A program made the translations under genes and the position numbers. Shown here piece after piece: positions 39,337-48,442 of a stretch of DNA of 64,000 bases; within the stretch, counting starts at the first letter, position 1; each line of letters opens with the position of its first letter. The stretch is from Vibrio metoecus (lineage in GTDB: Bacteria; Pseudomonadota; Gammaproteobacteria; Enterobacterales; Vibrionaceae), in the NCBI RefSeq assembly GCF_000696385.1, contig NZ_JJMN01000045.1, forward strand, positions 288,405-352,404, written 5' to 3'. Under the pieces are notes generated by a model. The model did no database searches and had not been told where the DNA came from. It saw nothing but the letters and a program-made list of their open reading frames with translations.

Positions 39337-41295
39337 TTAGGCCTCCTGATGTGCATTTTTTCTGAAGCGGTAACGCTTATCACTGATGGCGAATACGCCA
39401 CCCAATGCCATTAATAAACCACCAGCCCAAATCCAGCGCACATAAGGTTTGTAATAAATGCGAACTGCCCACGAGCGGTTATCTTCCAGACGCTCTCCCA
39501 TTGCAATATACAAATCACGCGTAATACCACGATCAATCGCGGCTTCGGTCATCATCGATTTAGCGGTGCGATAGAAACGTTTTTCTGCATGCAACGTGTT
39601 GACATATTGACCTTGGCTAGTGATTTCAAAATCAGCAATGTAACCGTCGTAGTTCGGGCCATCTTTGTCGCGCACATTTTGGAAGTAGAAGTTGTACTCA
39701 TTCAGTTGGAAATGATCCCCAGGGGCAAGGCGTACATCGCGCTCAATACTGTAATTCTGCACCATCGCAATACCGATAATACTCACCGCTAAGCCTAAGT
39801 GACCAAGCATCATCGCCCAATGGCTGCGTGGTAGCTTTTTCACACCTACCATAAACGGGTGGCGGTGAGTCGCACGCGTATGCAGCTCATAACCATGCAG
39901 GAGCACAATCCACCATGCCATTACCCAGCCAAGATAGGCCATCGGGCTGAAAGTAGGAGCATTAAGCCACATCATTAGTGCGGCAAGTACCAATGAAGCC
40001 ACCGCTGTCGCTAACATAGGTTTAAATAAGGTTGAAATTTGGTCACGCTTCCAACGAATTAATGGACCAATGCCCAATAAAAACGCGAATGGGATCATTA
40101 GCCATGCGAACAACATGTTAAAGAATGGCGCACCAATAGAGACAGAACCAAGACCGATCTGTTTATGCACCAAAGGTAACAAAGTACCAATCAGCACTAC
40201 CGCTAGCGCGGTCATCAGCAATACGTTATTAGCCAGTAAGCTATTTTCACGTGAGACCAATTCAAAGTTACCACGCACTCGTACCGAGGCACCTTTGATT
40301 GCAAACAGCAGCAATGAACCACCGATCACCGCGATTAAGAAACCGAGAATGAACATGCCGCGGGCAGGATCAGATGCGAATGCATGCACGGAAACCAGAA
40401 TACCTGAGCGCACTAAGAATGTGCCTAGCAAACTCAGAGAAAAAGCTGAAATGGCCAGCAGAACCGTCCATGCCTTAAAAGTGCCACGCTTTTCCGTAAC
40501 CGCTAATGAGTGCATTAAAGCCGTGCCAGCGAGCCAAGGCATGAATGAGGCGTTTTCTACTGGGTCCCAGAACCACCAGCCACCCCAACCAAGCTCGTAG
40601 TATGCCCACCAAGAACCTAAAACGATCCCCATAGTGAGAAACAGCCAAGCACCAATCGTCCAAGGACGTGACCAACGAGCCCATGCCGTATCCAATCGAC
40701 CAGTCATCAAAGAAGCAATCGCGAACGAGAAAGCCACTGAGAAGCCTACATAGCCCATGTACAACATCGGTGGGTGGATAATTAAACCGGGGTCTTGTAA
40801 AAGTGGGTTTAAATCACGCCCATCGATTGGGAAGTAAGGCAGAGTTACGCTAAAAATAGGGTTAGAGGTAACGATAATGAACAGTAGAAAACCGACGCTG
40901 ATCATGCCCATCACCGCTAATACTCTAGCAACAGACTCTTGTGGCATTCCACGGCTAAAAGTGGCGACAGCGACAGTCCAAGCAGACTGAATCAATACCC
41001 AAAGTAATAACGAACCTTCGTGAGCTCCCCAAACCGCCGTCAACCGATAGTACCAAGGCAGCTCGCTGTTTGAGTTACTTGCCACATACTGCACGGTAAA
41101 ATCGTTGCTATAAAATGCCCACAATAAAATCACAAAAGAGGTCAACAGCATCAAGAACATGCCCCATGACAAGGGGCGAGCGGTATTCATTAATAGCGTG
41201 TTGTTGCGTGATGCGCCAAGCAGAGGGAGTGCACTCAATAAAATCGCTAAACCTAACGAAACAATCAGTGCAAAATGGCCAATTTCAGCAATCAT
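39337..41295 (-). CDS. ccmF: cytochrome c heme lyase subunit CcmF
   Basis: Main heme lyase of system I, an integral membrane protein of 652 residues with many hydrophobic helices. The heme-handling WWD motif is seen in [22 protein letters not shown], and [12 protein letters not shown], GIYGxxxF-type histidine regions follow. Upstream ccmE overlaps its start by four bases (ATGA type). Confidence 0.96.
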   Translation of the reverse strand: MIAEIGHFALIVSLGLAILLSALPLLGASRNNTLLMNTARPLSWGMFLMLLTSFVILLWAFYSNDFTVQYVASNSNSELPWYYRLTAVWGAHEGSLLLWVLIQSAWTVAVATFSRGMPQESVARVLAVMGMISVGFLLFIIVTSNPIFSVTLPYFPIDGRDLNPLLQDPGLIIHPPMLYMGYVGFSVAFSFAIASLMTGRLDTAWARWSRPWTIGAWLFLTMGIVLGSWWAYYELGWGGWWFWDPVENASFMPWLAGTALMHSLAVTEKRGTFKAWTVLLAISAFSLSLLGTFLVRSGILVSVHAFASDPARGMFILGFLIAVIGGSLLLFAIKGASVRVRGNFELVSRENSLLANNVLLMTALAVVLIGTLLPLVHKQIGLGSVSIGAPFFNMLFAWLMIPFAFLLGIGPLIRWKRDQISTLFKPMLATAVASLVLAALMMWLNAPTFSPMAYLGWVMAWWIVLLHGYELHTRATHRHPFMVGVKKLPRSHWAMMLGHLGLAVSIIGIAMVQNYSIERDVRLAPGDHFQLNEYNFYFQNVRDKDGPNYDGYIADFEITSQGQYVNTLHAEKRFYRTAKSMMTEAAIDRGITRDLYIAMGERLEDNRSWAVRIYYKPYVRWIWAGGLLMALGGVFAISDKRYRFRKNAHQEA

Positions 41296-41771
41296 TGTGC
41301 ACTTCCTTGTTGTTCTGCGGTGTACTGGAGTGGTGCATGTGTTTTTTGCATAGCTTCAGCAATTTCTGGTGGCATGTAGTTCTCATCATGTTTTGCCAAT
41401 ACTTCAAATGCTTCGATATTCGTTGCATCAACGAGAACACCTTGAGCGACAATACCCTGACCTTCTCGGAATAGATCCGGCAAAATACCGTCATAGGTGA
41501 TCGTGACGCTAGGGCCTACATCATGTAAATCAAAACTGACTTTCAGAGAATTAGGATCACGCTTTACAGAACCGACGACCACCATTCCACCTATGCGAAG
41601 ACGTTGCCCCACTTCAGGTTTCTTTCCTTCTTTTCCATACACCAACTCACTTGGGGTATAAAACAAATCCATATTTTGATTTAAAGCGTAGATGATCAGT
41701 CCAACCGTGGCACTCAGTCCAAGTAAGATCGCTAAAACAACACCGAGCCGCTTTTTACGTCTTGGGTTCAT
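41292..41771 (-). CDS. ccmE: cytochrome c-type heme chaperone CcmE
   Basis: Periplasmic carrier that binds heme covalently through a histidine. The 159-residue protein has an N-terminal anchor ([25 protein letters not shown]), an OB-fold and the heme-binding [13 protein letters not shown] segment, with His128. Overlaps both ccmD and ccmF. Confidence 0.96.
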   Translation of the reverse strand: MNPRRKKRLGVVLAILLGLSATVGLIIYALNQNMDLFYTPSELVYGKEGKKPEVGQRLRIGGMVVVGSVKRDPNSLKVSFDLHDVGPSVTITYDGILPDLFREGQGIVAQGVLVDATNIEAFEVLAKHDENYMPPEIAEAMQKTHAPLQYTAEQQGSAQ

Positions 41772-41977
41772 AGTGTGTTCTCCATATGTTTTGCAGCATC
41801 AATCCGAGCCTGGCGCTCCAATTTATTGCGCACTTGATTGAGTAACGTGTTTTTGCGTCGAACGCTGACGATCCACAACACCGCCATCGACAGATAAGTT
41901 AAGCCAAAGGCTCCCCAAACATAGCTGGCATACCCGCCCATTGCTAAAAAATCACTGAAAGATTCAAAATGCATCAT
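41768..41977 (-). CDS. ccmD: heme exporter protein CcmD
   Basis: Small membrane protein that helps release heme-loaded CcmE from CcmABC. It has 69 residues from the ATG at 41977 (tandem ATGATG; 41974 is equally possible), a GAGGAAACC ribosome site, one hydrophobic helix ([19 protein letters not shown]) and a basic C-terminal helix. The first part overlaps the ccmC stop. Confidence 0.9.
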   Translation of the reverse strand: MMHFESFSDFLAMGGYASYVWGAFGLTYLSMAVLWIVSVRRKNTLLNQVRNKLERQARIDAAKHMENTL

Positions 41978-42728
41978 TGGTTTCCTCGCAAGGATTGGTT
42001 CGCTAATTCGCAGACCCAAGGACGGTGACTTTCTCGACTTAGGATCTCATTACGCAGACGGATCATCGTTAGTGCCGCGAAGAAGAACGCAAAACCAAAA
42101 ATACAAGCCAAAAGCGGCCACAGCATTTCAGGCGCGATCGATGGTTTCGCAAACTTTGTGATGGTGGCACCTTGGTGTAAAGTGTTCCACCACTCAACCG
42201 AGAAATGAATGATTGGCAGATTAATCACACCAACAATTGCTAGGATACCTGCTGCTTTCGCCGCCGTTTTTTGATCATCAAAAGCATGATAAAGCGCAAT
42301 CACACCTAAATAGAGAAACAGAAGCACAAGTTCAGAAGTTAAGCGTGCATCCCATACCCACCCAAGCCCCCCACCATTGGCTTGCCCCAAATCGCTCCAG
42401 TGATCAGCGCAATAAACGTGTACACAGCACCAATCGGAGCCATCGCTAAAGCGGCCATATCTGAAATACGGATCTGCCAAACAATGCCGATAAATGCAGC
42501 GATGGCCATCGACATGTAAATACCCATTGACCATATCGCCGCAGGGACATGGATATAGATGATTCTAAAACTGTCACCCTGCTGGTAATCTGCTGGTGCA
42601 TAAGCTAACCCCAGCACCGTCCCTACCGCAAGAAACAGGAATCCTAAACTGGCAAACCAAGGCAACAACTTACCGCACAATTGGTAAGCTGCATCGGGTT
42701 TGGCATAGGGATGAAGCCATTTCCACAT
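41974..42728 (-). CDS. ccmC: heme ABC transporter permease CcmC, with two frame errors
   Basis: Membrane protein that attaches heme to CcmE. It begins MWKWLHPYAKPDAAYQ and has HVPAAIWSMGIYM with the conserved His. The tryptophan-rich WWD motif is broken: removing one G at 42374-42375 and one at 42361-42363 restores GKPMWGAWWVWDARLTSE and the protein runs to 250 residues, the family length. Helices and the second conserved histidine HFSVEWWNTLHQG follow. Both breaks are extra bases in G/C runs. Confidence 0.93.
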
Positions 42729-42819
42729 GTTGATCTCACTTTGCTTTCAATTTATTGAGCTTTAACTAACTTACTTATAATTTATCTAACGCAGCATTTT
42801 CGTGCTTGATCGAAAACAA

Positions 42820-43488
42820 TCAATGAACACTTACTCGTAACGCCGCGCTTATCGCAAATGGCGTTAAAGTCATCGAACCCATGAGCATAGCGGCTAAAAT
42901 AGCTAGCTGTCCGTTATACGGCATACCGAGGGCTGCAGCATCAATTGCTGAGGTAGCAAATATTAAGACCGGGATAAACAGCGGCAGAACTAATAAACTC
43001 AGCAATACCCCGCCTTTTTGTAACCCCACGGTCAATGCAACCCCAATTGCGCCAATAAAACTTAAGGTTGGCGTTCCCAGTAAAAGCGTTAGCACAACCG
43101 CAAGCCAAGTTGAGCTATCGAACGACAGCAAAACAGCAAGCAGAGGGCTTAATAAAATCAGAGGTAACCCCGTCAGAATCCAGTGCGCGGTGACTTTTGC
43201 CAATACCACAACAGATAAAGGTAGCGGAGTAAGCATGGCCTGCTCAAGCGCTCCATCTTGAAAATCATCCCGAAATAAACGCTCCAAGGAAAGCAACGCC
43301 GCTAACAAAGCCGCTACCCAAACAATACCCGGTGCAATTCGTGCTAATAAGGCGGGTTCAGGTCCCACACTCAGAGGGAACAAGGTAATGACAATAATAA
43401 AGAACCACAAAGGGTTAAATACATCGGCTTGACGACGAAATGCAATCAAGAGTTCTCGGCGAATAAACTGAATAAAAGCACTAATCAT
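42820..43488 (-). CDS. ccmB: heme exporter protein CcmB
   Basis: Membrane subunit of the CcmABCD transporter complex, 222 residues with six predicted helices. It opens [22 protein letters not shown] and has [17 protein letters not shown] and [18 protein letters not shown], well conserved in the family. Its start overlaps ccmA by four bases. Confidence 0.95.
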   Translation of the reverse strand: MISAFIQFIRRELLIAFRRQADVFNPLWFFIIVITLFPLSVGPEPALLARIAPGIVWVAALLAALLSLERLFRDDFQDGALEQAMLTPLPLSVVVLAKVTAHWILTGLPLILLSPLLAVLLSFDSSTWLAVVLTLLLGTPTLSFIGAIGVALTVGLQKGGVLLSLLVLPLFIPVLIFATSAIDAAALGMPYNGQLAILAAMLMGSMTLTPFAISAALRVSVH

Positions 43489-44111
43489 GAGATGTGACCA
43501 CCGAGTCGAATCTTGCGGAGTTTAGGATTGTCGGCAAACATATCTTGATGCGTAGTCAAAATGACAATCCCTCCTTGTTCTGCGTGGTTTAAAAACAGGG
43601 CTTCAAGAACTTTCACGCCTTGCTTATCAATAGCGGTTAGAGGCTCGTCCAAAATCCATAGCTTCTTTTGGCTCAACCATAATCTTGCCAACGCTACTCT
43701 ACGCTGCTGCCCTGCAGAAAGTTGCCCAACAGGCACATCTTCTCGCCCAGCTAATCCCACTTTCGCCAGTGCTTGAAAAATGCCCACTTCACTCACCGCT
43801 TGTTGATGCACTGCTTGATAAAACCGTAAATTTTCAGCGGCCGTCAGTTCGCGCTTAATCCCTGTTTGGTGGCCTAAAAACAGTAAATCTTGATGATAGT
43901 TTTCACGATCACTTTGAATTTTGTTGCTCTGCCAGAGGATTTCACCAGAGTCACTCTCACCAAGGCCAGCAATGATTCGTAGTAAAGTGGTTTTACCCGT
44001 TCCATTACGACCTTCAATCTGGACTAGTTCGCCGGTATGGATTTCGAATGAGAGGGATTCAAATAAAATCCGCTCATCACGAATGGCGGTGAGATTTTTT
44101 ACTTCTAACAT
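43485..44111 (-). CDS. ccmA: heme exporter ATP-binding protein CcmA
   Basis: ATPase of the CcmAB complex, 208 residues. P-loop [11 protein letters not shown], signature [14 protein letters not shown], Walker B LWILDEP and the H-loop TTHQD are intact. It is the first gene of ccmABCDEFGHI. The 377-base upstream gap holds the operon promoter; a TAATAT at about 44147-44152 (minus strand) is a possible -10. Confidence 0.96.
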   Translation of the reverse strand: MLEVKNLTAIRDERILFESLSFEIHTGELVQIEGRNGTGKTTLLRIIAGLGESDSGEILWQSNKIQSDRENYHQDLLFLGHQTGIKRELTAAENLRFYQAVHQQAVSEVGIFQALAKVGLAGREDVPVGQLSAGQQRRVALARLWLSQKKLWILDEPLTAIDKQGVKVLEALFLNHAEQGGIVILTTHQDMFADNPKLRKIRLGGHIS

Positions 44112-44488
44112 GCTTGTCTACTAAGAGCGTTGGGACGGCTATATTACCACAGCAACGGGGAGACTAAAGCCGCTAACTCTATTACGAATCACGAAACTAA
44201 GTAAGAAACTATTAAAAATTCACCCATTTCGTTCGCAACTACCTCTTTATAGTTACAACAATAATCCAATCTGCACACCCGGGTTAAACCATATAAATGC
44301 CAGCACACGATCAATGAGGGAGAAATCTTCACAACTTAAATAAGCAAAGATTTGCATCATTATGAATGGGGCACTATCGCGAATAACTTAACCATCAATC
44401 AAACAATCACAACGACTCAAACAATGATTTATAGATGATAATAAAAAAGGAAGCCTGAGCTTCCGTTAAAATAATAAGTGATCTTAGA
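44112..44488. other. gap between the ccm and motility operons
   Basis: About 330 bases with no supported gene. The left part should contain the ccmA promoter, and the right edge holds the terminator of the upstream operon (44442-44470). No FNR-type palindrome or repeat was recognised. Confidence 0.4.
44442..44470 (-). terminator. terminator of the flhA-cheW operon
   Basis: Stem GGAAGC / GCTTCC with loop CTGA; on the minus strand AACGGAAGC precedes and a run of T (AAAAAA on plus) follows. About 20 bases after the last gene. Confidence 0.82.
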
Positions 44489-44968
44489 TCAGGATTTTAC
44501 CCTACCAACTTTCCCTTCAGGGTGACTGGCGAGAGGAGGAATCGTTTCTTTGCCGGCCAGCTTATTTTGTAAAGACATCATCAACTCAGCTTCAGCTTTC
44601 GGCAGCTCACATTCTTGGATAAGTTCATTGAGATCTGCCCCGAGTTGAACCATTTTACTGGCACGGGTATACAGACGCGCATCGGCATCCGTATTTTCTA
44701 GCTCAAGTAAACGTTCATTCAAATGGCGGATCACATCTTGCTGCTCGCTGACTTTTTGTCCGAGCCCAACCATGACTGAACGTACTTCCAGCAGTTGTTT
44801 ATTTGATTTTTGTAGCTCTCGGTCGAGATTACGTACTTGTTGGCGTAAGGTTTCACTTTGGCGTAGTTGACCACGCTTAAGACGCCACAGCGCCAATACT
44901 ATGCACAAAACAACAAAAACCAACCCTCCTGCCATAACAGGAGGGGTTAACCAAGTCAAATCAACCAT
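44489..44968 (-). CDS. DUF2802 family membrane protein at the end of the motility operon
   Basis: A 159-residue protein with one N-terminal helix (PPVMAGGLVFVVLCIVLALWRL) and a long coiled-coil region (RQQVRNLDRELQKSNKQLLEV). It starts at 44968, sharing one base with the cheW stop (TAATG), which suggests translational coupling. DUF2802 genes are often found next to cheW in gammaproteobacteria, but their role is not established. Confidence 0.82.
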   Translation of the reverse strand: MVDLTWLTPPVMAGGLVFVVLCIVLALWRLKRGQLRQSETLRQQVRNLDRELQKSNKQLLEVRSVMVGLGQKVSEQQDVIRHLNERLLELENTDADARLYTRASKMVQLGADLNELIQECELPKAEAELMMSLQNKLAGKETIPPLASHPEGKVGRVKS

Positions 44969-45462
44969 TACAGATGAGCCATGTCGTCCCATTCTTCATC
45001 GGTTAGGAACTTGTTCAGATCAACCAGAATCAACAACTTGCCATCGCGATTGCTCACACCTTGGATAAACTTCGAGCTTTCATCCGTACCCACGCTTGGT
45101 GTTGAGTCGATTTCTGATGAACGTAAGTAAACAACTTCTGCAACACTATCCACCAGAATACCGATCACTTGACGCTCCGACTCGATCACGATGATACGGG
45201 TATTATCCGTAATTTCACCTTGCATTAGCCCAAAACGTGAACGAGTGTCGATAACCGTCACCACGTTGCCACGCAGGTTAATAATACCCAACACATAATC
45301 AGGCGCTCCAGGAACTGGAGCAATTTCGGTGTAACGCAGTACTTCACGTACCTGCATTACGTTAATGCCGTACGTTTCTTCTTCCAATTGGAACGTCACC
45401 CATTGAAGTACTTCATCGTTCGACTTTTCTTTTCTGACTTTCACTTCATTCGCCTGAGACAT
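44968..45462 (-). CDS. cheW: chemotaxis coupling protein CheW
   Basis: Links CheA to chemoreceptors. The 164-residue protein has the CheW fold: LQWVTFQLEEETYGINVMQVREVLRY, VLGIINLRGNVVTVIDTRSRF, and LILVDLNKFL. The ATG at 45462 is chosen for its GAGAGGGAAAG ribosome site and standard length; an in-frame start ten codons upstream is weaker. Last chemotaxis gene before the DUF2802 gene. Confidence 0.95.
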   Translation of the reverse strand: MSQANEVKVRKEKSNDEVLQWVTFQLEEETYGINVMQVREVLRYTEIAPVPGAPDYVLGIINLRGNVVTVIDTRSRFGLMQGEITDNTRIIVIESERQVIGILVDSVAEVVYLRSSEIDSTPSVGTDESSKFIQGVSNRDGKLLILVDLNKFLTDEEWDDMAHL

Positions 45463-45547
45463 AACTTTCCCTCTCTGAGTCGTTTCCGACACCCAATGTT
45501 TTAATTTTCCAGTGCTTTTACATCAAGCCCTGCATTAAGCATAGCTA

Positions 45548-46498
45548 TCAATGCTTAGAACATGGATCAAAGCGCACTATTTTTTCTTTCACCATGCCAG
45601 CGAGCCAAGGACGTTTACCGACCTGTTCACGCCACCGCACTTTATCTGTACTGAGTAATTCTGTGCCCATGAGTTGAGTGCTGGCGAGCCCCCAAGCACT
45701 CTCACCCAACATGACAATATACTGATAAGCTTGCTTATAACTATCATTATGCAGCTTCTCAGCCATTACCCATTTCGCCGTATCCACTACATCAAGTTGT
45801 GAATCACGGTTAGTTTGTAAACCTAAATACCACGCAGGGCGCCCAATTAAATGGTTGAGCGTCGTCATCCGATGGATACCACCCAGCTCATCCAAAGGCA
45901 CAGCAAAAGTGACACCATTGACATCAAAATAGAGCACTTGAAAGTCTTTTTCACGAATGGTGTTCGTCCACGTACCCAGTTTATTTCCACCAGTTTGCGT
46001 TTCTAGGGTCGGCACGGTGTCAACCACTACCTCTGGCTCCACCTCAGCAACGGAAACCTCGATCTCTGGCTCAACATTTAAGTAAGCAGGCTCAAGTTCT
46101 TCTTCAGCAAGGATTTGCGCTTCGAGATAGTCCGAGTCAGTCTCAATATCCCACTCTTGGATCTCATCCACGACGGTAACTGGTGGTGCTGTAACTTCCG
46201 TTCGAGCAATCTTGGCCGTGTTTTCTTCCAAGATTTGTTCAAGATCCAAATCCGCCACCGGATTACTCGACTCGAGTTGACTCAGTAAGCGTTGAACATC
46301 TTCTAAATTAGGCAGTTCAAGCTCTTCAACTTCCGCCTCAAAATAGCTTTTATTAGGTACAGATTGCACGACAGGAGCCAGTTCTAACACTGCCTCCTCT
46401 TTGATTTGAGTTAACTCAAGATCAGCCGTTTCTTCATCCAATAACGCGGTGAAGTAATCGTTAAGCGCTTGTTCGCTGGAAATCAACGCACTACTCAT
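45548..46498 (-). CDS. parP: ParP, CheW-like polar localisation partner
   Basis: In Vibrio, ParP ties chemotaxis arrays to the cell pole through ParC and CheA. The 316-residue protein has an acidic, Val/Pro/Glu-rich N-terminal half (about 1-170) and a C-terminal CheW-like domain (about 178-310, FQVLYFDVNGVTFAVPLDELGGIHRM, VMLGESAWGLAS). It starts eight bases inside the end of parC. The identification rests on the CheW-like domain and position next to a ParA-like gene within the che operon. Confidence 0.88.
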   Translation of the reverse strand: MSSALISSEQALNDYFTALLDEETADLELTQIKEEAVLELAPVVQSVPNKSYFEAEVEELELPNLEDVQRLLSQLESSNPVADLDLEQILEENTAKIARTEVTAPPVTVVDEIQEWDIETDSDYLEAQILAEEELEPAYLNVEPEIEVSVAEVEPEVVVDTVPTLETQTGGNKLGTWTNTIREKDFQVLYFDVNGVTFAVPLDELGGIHRMTTLNHLIGRPAWYLGLQTNRDSQLDVVDTAKWVMAEKLHNDSYKQAYQYIVMLGESAWGLASTQLMGTELLSTDKVRWREQVGKRPWLAGMVKEKIVRFDPCSKH

Positions 46499-47267
46499 CG
46501 ATAGCTAGCCTCTCTAAAAACAGTAACAACTGCTTGTAGGCAAAAACGCCGCGACTCCCCTCTGCAAAATGTGAGGCAGGCAGACGCTGTAAGCTAGCAT
46601 CACGGAATTTAGTATCAATGGGTACCGCCGATGTCCACACTTTCTCTGGATAGTCTTTTTTCAACTGGTTCAAGGTCTGTAGCGAAGCTCTAGTCCTCTT
46701 ATCATACATAGTCGGGACAATCGTCACTTTAAACTCACGACTGCGCGATTTCTGCATAATCGCCAATGTACGAACCATACGCTCCAAGCCTTTCATCGCC
46801 AGAAATTCAGTTTGAACCGGGATAAGAATGCGATCACTCGCGGCAAGGGCGTTGACCATCATCACCCCTAGAATCGGTGGGCAATCAATCAGCACATAAT
46901 CATAAGCGTGCCGCAGTGCTAACAAAGCGCGTTTTAAAATCAAGCCCATGCCACTACGATTACCCATGACACGATCCAGAGTGGCAAGTGACATATGAGC
47001 CGGAATCAGGTCGATGCCTTGAATATCGGTATTTAAAATCAGAGGCCTAACCGATGCCTCATTGTATTCACGCAATTGAAAAAGGTCGAATAAGCTAGCC
47101 GGAACACCATCGGAATCATAGCCCAAATAGGTGGTCAGCGAGGCATGCGGATCCGTATCAACCAACAGGACACGTTTACCCTGCTGACTTAACAAGCCAG
47201 CCAATGTAATCGTTGTGGTGGTTTTTCCTACCCCACCTTTTTGGTTTGCGACACTCCAAACGATCAT
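46491..47267 (-). CDS. parC: ParC, ParA-like ATPase for polar placement of chemotaxis arrays
   Basis: A 258-residue ParA/MinD-superfamily ATPase, with deviant Walker A KGGVGKTTTT (residues 10-19), VDTDPHASLT and IDCPPILGVM. Inside the che operon it is the ParC that brings chemotaxis proteins to the old pole in vibrios; it is unrelated to topoisomerase IV ParC. It overlaps parP by eight bases and begins ten bases after cheB. Confidence 0.92.
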   Translation of the reverse strand: MIVWSVANQKGGVGKTTTTITLAGLLSQQGKRVLLVDTDPHASLTTYLGYDSDGVPASLFDLFQLREYNEASVRPLILNTDIQGIDLIPAHMSLATLDRVMGNRSGMGLILKRALLALRHAYDYVLIDCPPILGVMMVNALAASDRILIPVQTEFLAMKGLERMVRTLAIMQKSRSREFKVTIVPTMYDKRTRASLQTLNQLKKDYPEKVWTSAVPIDTKFRDASLQRLPASHFAEGSRGVFAYKQLLLFLERLAIDE

Positions 47268-47276
47268 TGAGGTTCC

Positions 47277-48416
47277 TTATGCGAGCCCTACTTCTACCAG
47301 CATTCGCTCTGCGATTCTGTCGAGCGGCAAATCTTCTGTAGAGATTCCCGCTTTGGCTACCGCCTGTGGCATTCCATACACCACACAACTCTCTTCATCT
47401 TGTGCCCAGATGGTGGCGCCAGCTTCTTTAAGCATTCGAGCACCTTCACGTCCATCAGCTCCCATGCCCGTTAGAATCATAGACAATACTTTATCGCCGT
47501 AGATTTTTGCAGCAGAGCCAAAAGTCACATCCACACACGGCTTATAGTTCATGCGGTCACCACCATCGATGATACGCAGTCTTGCAGCGCCCGGTCGTCC
47601 ATCAAGCATCATTTGTTTACCGCCAGGCGCCAAGTAAGCCACCCCTGGTCGTAAGGTATCGCCATCTTCCGCTTCTTTTACTTCAATTTTGCACAGTGAG
47701 TTTAAGCGGCTAGCAAAAGCAGCCGTGAACGTCGCCGGCATATGTTGAATCAAAACAATTGGATGCGGGTAATTGGCGGGTAGCTTGGTTAAGATTTTCT
47801 GTAATGCAACCGGCCCCCCAGTAGAGGTACCAATGGCCGTTAACTGATATTTCTTACCTGTCGCTTTAAATCGAGCCCCAACAGCAACAGCCGCAGTGGG
47901 TCGATTTCCAGTGAATGATGCCGATGGAGAGGCACGCTCTTGGGTCATCGGTGTACTACTTGATGAGGTAGGCAACGTAGAAGTTGCACGGCTCATCGTT
48001 GGACGACGTAAAAAAATCTTTTTAGAGGCGATCGACAACACTCTCTGTTGGAGCAGAGTGACCGCTTCATCGCGATTACGGGCGATATCTTCAAACTTCT
48101 TAGGTAGGAAGTCTAACGCACCCGCATCTAAGGCATCTAATGTGGCTTTCGCACCATCATGCGTCAGCGAAGAGAACATGAGAATCGGCACTGGATTATT
48201 TGCCATAATTTCACGCACGGCTGAAATGCCGTCCATAACCGGCATTTCAATATCCATGGTAATTACATCTGGCTTTAATCGAGCAGCCTTTTCTACCGCC
48301 TCTTTACCATTTACAGCAACATCAATGACTTCTAAGCGCGATTCGGAGTTGATGATTTCACTCACGCGACGACGGAAAAAGCTTGAATCATCAACAACTA
48401 ATACTTTAATCGCCAT
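47277..48416 (-). CDS. cheB: chemotaxis protein-glutamate methylesterase CheB
   Basis: Removes methyl groups from chemoreceptors. The 379-residue protein has a receiver domain (phospho-acceptor about Asp55 in [10 protein letters not shown]), a serine-rich linker, and a methylesterase domain with the catalytic Ser-His-Asp in [23 protein letters not shown] and GMGADGREG. Confidence 0.96.
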   Translation of the reverse strand: MAIKVLVVDDSSFFRRRVSEIINSESRLEVIDVAVNGKEAVEKAARLKPDVITMDIEMPVMDGISAVREIMANNPVPILMFSSLTHDGAKATLDALDAGALDFLPKKFEDIARNRDEAVTLLQQRVLSIASKKIFLRRPTMSRATSTLPTSSSSTPMTQERASPSASFTGNRPTAAVAVGARFKATGKKYQLTAIGTSTGGPVALQKILTKLPANYPHPIVLIQHMPATFTAAFASRLNSLCKIEVKEAEDGDTLRPGVAYLAPGGKQMMLDGRPGAARLRIIDGGDRMNYKPCVDVTFGSAAKIYGDKVLSMILTGMGADGREGARMLKEAGATIWAQDEESCVVYGMPQAVAKAGISTEDLPLDRIAERMLVEVGLA

Positions 48417-48442
48417 GTTTATCCTTATCGTTGTGCAGCTAA

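Noticed and set aside
40070..40600. A 176-codon open frame antisense to ccmF
   Set aside because: Mirror frame of an intact conserved membrane protein with no start signal of its own.
46491..47267. Chromosome partition ParA or topoisomerase IV ParC
   Set aside because: It is in the chemotaxis operon next to a CheW-like ParP and has a ParA-type P-loop, which fits the array-positioning ParC.
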